Positions 58,776 to 64,000 of a stretch of 64,000 nt of DNA are shown here, piece by piece. Below the pieces are notes generated by a model. That model was not told where the DNA came from, ran no database searches, and worked only from the letters and a program-made list of their open reading frames with translations. The stretch lies in contig JABWDB010000012.1 of NCBI GenBank assembly GCA_019614645.1, positions 2,542,001-2,606,000 on the forward strand, written 5' to 3'. The translations under genes were made by a program, and so were the position numbers. Origin of the DNA: Stratiolaelaps scimitus (taxonomy: Eukaryota; Arthropoda; Arachnida; Mesostigmata; Laelapidae). Position 1 is the stretch's first letter, and every line of letters begins with the position of its first letter.

Positions 58776-61700
58776 CAGGCGCAGGACGCAACGAAGCTAT
58801 GAGGTAGTATACTTCTAACGGGGCACGTAGTGTACGTTACTGCTCCCCCTCATACGCAGTAATCGTAGACATGGAACAGAAAGCGAAAGGTGGGTGTGTG
58901 TGTGTGACGATTCCAGCTGAAGGAGGCGGCCGCTACGTCTCGAATTGTCATATATCTGCATATGGTGCGACACGTGGGATGAGGATTCACGGCTGCTGCT
59001 GCCGCCACTGTAGCTGCCGCCATCTATCCTGACTCGGGTGCGAGCAGTGGCAGCCGTCGTCGCAGTCGAAACGCACACCAGTTCGGTGGCAAACTATCAA
59101 ACATATATATATATAAATATATATATATATAATATATAATATATAATATATAATATATAATATATAATATATAATATATAATATATAATATATAATATAT
59201 ATATATATATATATCGTACTTGCTTGAGAATGACTGTAAGGTTTGTTTCCCATCCGTTTATTACAAGGTAATTTCTTAAATTTTCTGATTTTGCGTGGGC
59301 TTACACGAAAAGAAAATTACCTTATTATCTCGAGGCCTTATTCAGCCTGATTAAGTAATTTCATTGCTGAAGTATCGGCACATTAAAAAAATTATCTTTC
59401 TACATTTCTCTTGGACAACTTATTGTTGAATTTTTGAATACAATCCGACTACACCTGTCTTGAACGATATCGCAAGTTTCGCGTTTAGCTAAGAAGCAAC
59501 TCATTTGACGTTGAACTCCGACTGTCAGAGTGTTGTCATGTTAAATTTTTATCATGCGACTGACTAGATGCTGCGCACATTTCCATTTCAAACAGACTTC
59601 CTGTCAAGTCAAGTTGCATGCAGGAAGTTTAACTCCGACGAGATCCTATGGGTCTGTTGTCTGGATCGTTGAATTACAAGAAGGGCGGAGAACGAAATCG
59701 AAGAAGGAACGTTCACAGGACCAGTGGGAAAATCACGCCGCGTTAAGGGCCATTAAAACTGGGCAACATACTCAGTTTTGAAAGGGTAAAAAGCTGCCTA
59801 AGGTGAACAAAGTAAGGTGGAAAATGCCTCGTATATGCACCATGCTAAAATATATATTCAATGCCTGGTACAAAATTTCGTTCATATTCGTTATTTATGG
59901 GTAGTTTTCTTTATATGTTCCTTCGTTCGAAGGGTATACAACCGTGCAAAAAAGACGCAGAAAAACTAGCTAGCCAAACTCTTCAGCATCCACTAGAAGA
60001 GTCAGCGTAACTGAAGTCTCCCGAGAGCTCTCGCGCCTCAGAAAACGGATGAAGGGCGGAACCTGCCATGTTATCGAGAGGAAGCCACCATCTACAATGT
60101 AGTAGCTTTCAGTCCCGCTTACGGACTTCAACAGCCTCTTTAACCTCAAGCTGTCCCTGTCCCTAAACGCAAAATATAGCGGCGGCGGCGACGGCCCTCG
60201 ATTGAACATTCCTCCATCGGCCTTCTCGTTTCCTATTGCAGCTATATACATGGAGGCTCGCGGAACTCCAGACGCCGCGCGTCTGGAAAGCGATCTCGTT
60301 TAATCCTAAACGGGTCCCCGGTGGCCCTCTCCGGCGGTTGTCGAATGGGGTCGGATTGGCTCTATCCAGTCCCTCCTTTGAAGAGCGATTCATAATTGCC
60401 GTCGCAGCTCGAGCTTTGCAAAAGCAGAGAGCGTCGGGAGACAGGCGGTGTGGCCAAAGGAAAGAACCTGCTTAGTTCTCTCTCTCTCTATCTTCCTCTA
60501 TCCAAGTCTGTTGCTCTATGTATGCATTGAAGAGTCGAGCACTTTTCTTGGCGTGAAAAAGTGCCTCGGTGGCGGCGACGAGAGACCGAGGCGACGAACA
60601 GAGAGAAATAGCTAGTGTTTCCCCATCCTCCCTCTCTGTCCGTCTGTCTGCTCGCTAACCGTCCTGAGGACCCCTGGGGACCTCTATCGGTGGTGGTGTC
60701 GGAACGGCCGCTTTTTCAGCGTACGAGAACAAGCAACGCGCGTTCCCCTACAGCGTCTCCTCGAGCCACGTCAAAGGCAAAGCTAATGGCCTATGTAAAT
60801 GTGCCAGCGCTTCGATGAAGAATACGGTACAACATGGGGGTGCACTCGTTCGTAAATTATAGTCGTCCGCGTAATAACTCGTCCCGCTTTTCCCCAGGGA
60901 GACTGACACTTGTTCGGAGGATTGAACTGCTGAGCGACGATTGGAACAGAAGAACAGGCGGTTGGAGTGATGTAGAGAAAGAATTTTTAGGGAGCTCGTA
61001 ATTAGAGCAGTGGTCGATGTGCAATCTTTGAAATTAGTATGATACGATGATGACGTAGCAACCAGGATATTTGAGACGTGGGACATCGCTTGCCCACACT
61101 AGTGAGAATGATGATTGTTATTATGATGGTAAATTGAAGTGCCATTTGTAAAAAATATTTTATTGTTCCTTCGTATGACGTTCGGCGTTGGACGTACGAA
61201 GTATCTAGCCCGCATCTTCTCTGTAATGTATATAATTGAAATACTCGTATTAAAGTATGAGTGTTTGGCAAAAACACGACATTCCGACGTATTTCCACAA
61301 TAAAACTGCTGAACGTAAAATACACATCGAGAAGAGCCTCCTCTATACATTCTTAATAAAATATTTGGAACATAGAAGGTCCACTTCCCCAGTAGCTAAG
61401 CGTGTACAAAAAATAGAAATTGCGTCGCCCCCTTGGTTATCAAAGGAAAACATTTTTTTATTACCGTATTTAAGGTGCAATCCTCATTGATCATGTGTGT
61501 CCTTTATTGAACATTAATGCGACTGCGTAGACGTGTTATATCACGCTGGACTATGTATTGCTCGCTCTGGGTTTTGGGCTATTATGGGTTGATGGTGTCT
61601 GAGCCAACAGGTCGCTGGCGTTAGCTACGACAATTTTGGGCTTTTTATTCTGTTGAATTCCTCTGCAAGAGGGAATATACTAGCGGCGAGCGTTCTCTTC

Positions 61701-61895
61701 AATCAATAGATCGAATCGCCGTGTACGCTTGATAAGCCCAGTGTAGAGATACAATGGGCACACATCTGTTCAACTGGGGTTTGCCGTAGCTGAAATCAAT
61801 CGAATGAATGTTTGCTTCCTTCTTCTATTTGATCAGACAATCACAGCGATCGATCGACGAGGCGTCGGCTATCGCAGGTCTTCCTTGGCAGCTAC
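58776..61895. other. GC-rich islands, no gene recognised
   Basis: GC-rich sequence with CAG/GCC triplets at 58.5-59.05 kb and a second island at about 59.99-60.78 kb flank the heptamer satellite. Such islands could be promoter or 5' exon sequence, but no splice-consistent gene was found. Confidence 0.45.
59131..59200. repeat. (AATATAT)10 heptamer satellite
   Basis: Ten perfect tandem copies of a 7-bp unit, flanked on both sides by plain AT dinucleotide runs (59103-59130 and 59201-59214). Confidence 0.93.
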
Positions 61896-62003
61896 GGGCT
61901 GCTCTGTGAAGGTGGAAATCTCTGCTGAGCTTGGCAACGAGTTTGCTCAAGAACGAGAGTTTCGAACGAAATTTGCCTCGAGTTTCCGTCTCAGCATCTC
62001 GAG
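61896..62003. repeat. Repeat related to the fold-back loop at 62464-62542
   Basis: GGGCTGCTCTGTGAA occurs at 61896-61910 and 62464-62478 in direct orientation, followed in both by GGTGGAAA. The 26-bp segment 61978-62003 is the exact reverse complement of 62517-62542 (TTTCCGTCTCAGCATCTCGA within it). One part of the repeat is therefore direct and the other inverted. Confidence 0.85.
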
Positions 62004-62435
62004 GTTCGAATCAACTAGGTTGAAAGTCAAAAGTGGACGAAATTTTAGTCAAAAAGCAAATCATCTCGCCAGACTAATGCATCAGCCAGGCGAAGAGTCT
62101 TATGATCTTATTTACGGTCACCGAATGAATGAGAGAGCTTTCAACGAATGAATTTTACATCACTGTGTTGTCGGAAGTGGAGCAATGCACATTTTAATAA
62201 ATAATCAACCAATAATCTACATAGCAGCCGGGTGAAGTCAACTCCGGCAAAAGCGCCCAAGTTTCAAGTTAAACTACATTCCCTATTGCCGGGTCCATGG
62301 AGCACAAACAGCTAAGTTCCGTTTAAGGTAACATTTGATGTATTAAAATAAAAATGATTAGCTTCTGTTGTAACTAGTAACACAATACCACGTAAAACTA
62401 CCTCATCCGGGTGAAAATCTAAAGAACCGAAATAA

Positions 62436-62601
62436 GAGAAATATCACATCCATAATGAAATATGGGCTGCTCTGTGAAAAAAGGTGGAAAACTCTGCTGG
62501 CTCGGTTGGTTTGAAGCTCGAGATGCTGAGACGGAAACTCGAATTTCATTATGGATGTGATATTTCTCGAGCCGAAATCAGAGAAATATCACATCCATAA
62601 T
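62436..62601. repeat. Fold-back repeat: 26-bp perfect inverted arms plus a third copy
   Basis: The arms 62436-62461 and 62543-62568 are exact reverse complements (core GAAATATCACATCCATAATG) around an 81-nt loop. A third copy of 21 bp follows in direct orientation at 62581-62601. Confidence 0.9.
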
Positions 62602-62640
62602 CAATATATATAATGTGATGCATTTCGTTCTTTTAAGACC

Positions 62641-62811
62641 GGGTAGCCGAGTGGTTAGTACAAATCAGTAGGCTTCGTTATATGTTGGATTGACTGGGCA
62701 GTCGGTGAGGTAATAATAAGAGGCACTTAAATTTAAATTTTCCGGGCTGACTCTCAGCCAATATTTAACAGTACAACTGCTTTCGGCATTGCTTCATAAG
62801 ACAGACCCCTT
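62641..62811. repeat. SINE-like element: A-box head plus shared tail, copy 4
   Basis: TAGCCGAGTGG (62644-62654, plus strand) is a perfect polymerase III A-box. About 80 bp further, 62735-62811 carries the minus-strand copy of the tail seen at 14461-14543 (GGCTGACTCTCAGCCAATAT, then GCATTGCTTCATAAG). No B-box was found between them. Head and tail may belong together or be a chance neighbourhood. Confidence 0.5.
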
Positions 62812-64000
62812 TAAATAAGAGACCACTTGAACCTTTTGTATCTGATATATATGTATATAAATATATGATATCTGGAATCTTTTGATATCTCAATCCTTAT
62901 GTATTATAATAAATACCTTGATTCTTGATCGATGCTCTTAAGGGGGCTCAATCTCCGCATAGTCACCCTTAGAAATCATATTTGGCGCGTCGTATTTTAT
63001 TTATCTGCTGATTATTCACTACTCCTTCGCGATATTCTTCGATACCACATAGATGCAGCAGAGGCGAACGTTAATAATGCAACGAGTTATATGCTTGAGG
63101 ACTATGTCGCAAACTCGATTTGTTTTTTTGTGGCACGAGCCCGTGGGACGAGGATTGTTGTTCCTAATTCTAGAAAGCCGTATTATTGTTAAAAGTAAGC
63201 TTTTATTCAGTACAATAATTAGGAATTATTTTGAGTTAGGAATTATTATTACTATGATTATATCACAATTTACACGGTTTTGTACATTGACGTAAATCTA
63301 CTATATATTATTTTATAAATAAAACAAGGTTTCCGTTGAAGAATCTGTAAGTTCATCCCGTTCTCCAAACGGGAAGCTATTTTTTCCTAGCTGGACGTTT
63401 TCTGTCTTAACCTATGGTAAGCTTACCTTCGTCTTGTTCTCTCCTACATATAATCTCATATGTCCCTTCGTAAACTGTTACCGTTGACAACATTGCCATA
63501 CGTCTCATTTAACGGAGCATCTCGAAGGTTTCTTATAGCATCGAAACCTCTCTAAGCGGAACTGTTATGAGGTAGCCATTACAGGTTTACTGCTACATGG
63601 TATAAATATTTTGCGAACTCAGGCATTCATTTGGGATTGAGATACAGCCTGTAGTAATATGTATCATCCATCCATCGCTAATGGAAGCGTTGGATGACAG
63701 TCCGACTATCTCTATTCGTAAGTCGGCGTTCTTAATTACGTAACGATGCGGTTTATGACTTTAACCGTTTAACCGCTCACTTTAGCGGTTTATGCCTAAA
63801 TCTCACATCAATGAATTCCGATCGATTAGAGCTACAGCAGCACCAATGACGGCGTCGTTGATATTTTGGAGGTCGTGTACAACCGGACGAGAACGTGATA
63901 CCAAGTACCCTGAAGTAATAATCAAATCTGATTTGCATCTGTCATGGCTTCAGTACAAACAGGCTAACGACTGTGAGTCAAGAACTCCCAAGTGAAGACC
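62812..64000. other. Intergenic, no gene recognised
   Basis: AT-rich sequence. A small hairpin, AACCGCT/AGCGGTT, lies near 63768-63787. Nothing else is supported. Confidence 0.6.

Noticed and set aside
63768..63787. 7-bp hairpin AACCGCT/AGCGGTT
   Set aside because: Too short to distinguish from chance in AT-rich sequence.

Overview
The window is eukaryotic genomic DNA: AT-rich, full of microsatellites, with one long intron-split gene and decayed transposons. The encoded protein resembles arthropod NMDA receptor subunit 2 more than vertebrate GluN2, and R1-type LINE remnants are present, so an arthropod is most likely. A mite or other chelicerate is possible, but I cannot fix the taxon from sequence alone.

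The main content is one apparently complete gene on the minus strand at 24588-52691, an Nmdar2-like (GluN2-type) ionotropic glutamate receptor. I assembled 20 coding exons by reading each conserved block and its GT/AG boundaries. All 19 junction phases agree and the exons sum to 3552 nt, giving 1183 residues plus a stop. The order is signal peptide, Gly-rich spacer, amino-terminal domain, S1 half of the glutamate-binding domain, TM1, re-entrant pore loop and TM3, S2 half, TM4, and a short cytoplasmic tail with a coiled coil, a PxxPxR motif and a terminal ETVL PDZ-type ligand. The pore N-site position carries glycine. A likely 5' UTR intron lies at 53137-53226.

The introns hold most of the mobile debris: a truncated Tc1-like transposase in intron 2, a decayed reverse transcriptase in intron 9 (7.9 kb), an R1-clade LINE ORF2 remnant in intron 13, and a tRNA-like piece beside a perfect hairpin in intron 17.

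The first 24.5 kb (downstream of the gene) and the last 11 kb (upstream) contain no gene I recognise. They hold a 790-bp Tc1-type terminal-inverted-repeat element (19719-20508) related to the intron 2 fragment, four copies of a SINE-like tail, microsatellites, a 7-bp satellite, a fold-back repeat at 62.4 kb, GC-rich islands and a few coding-like open frames of uncertain status. I saw no convincing functional tRNA, rRNA, CRISPR array or second complete gene.
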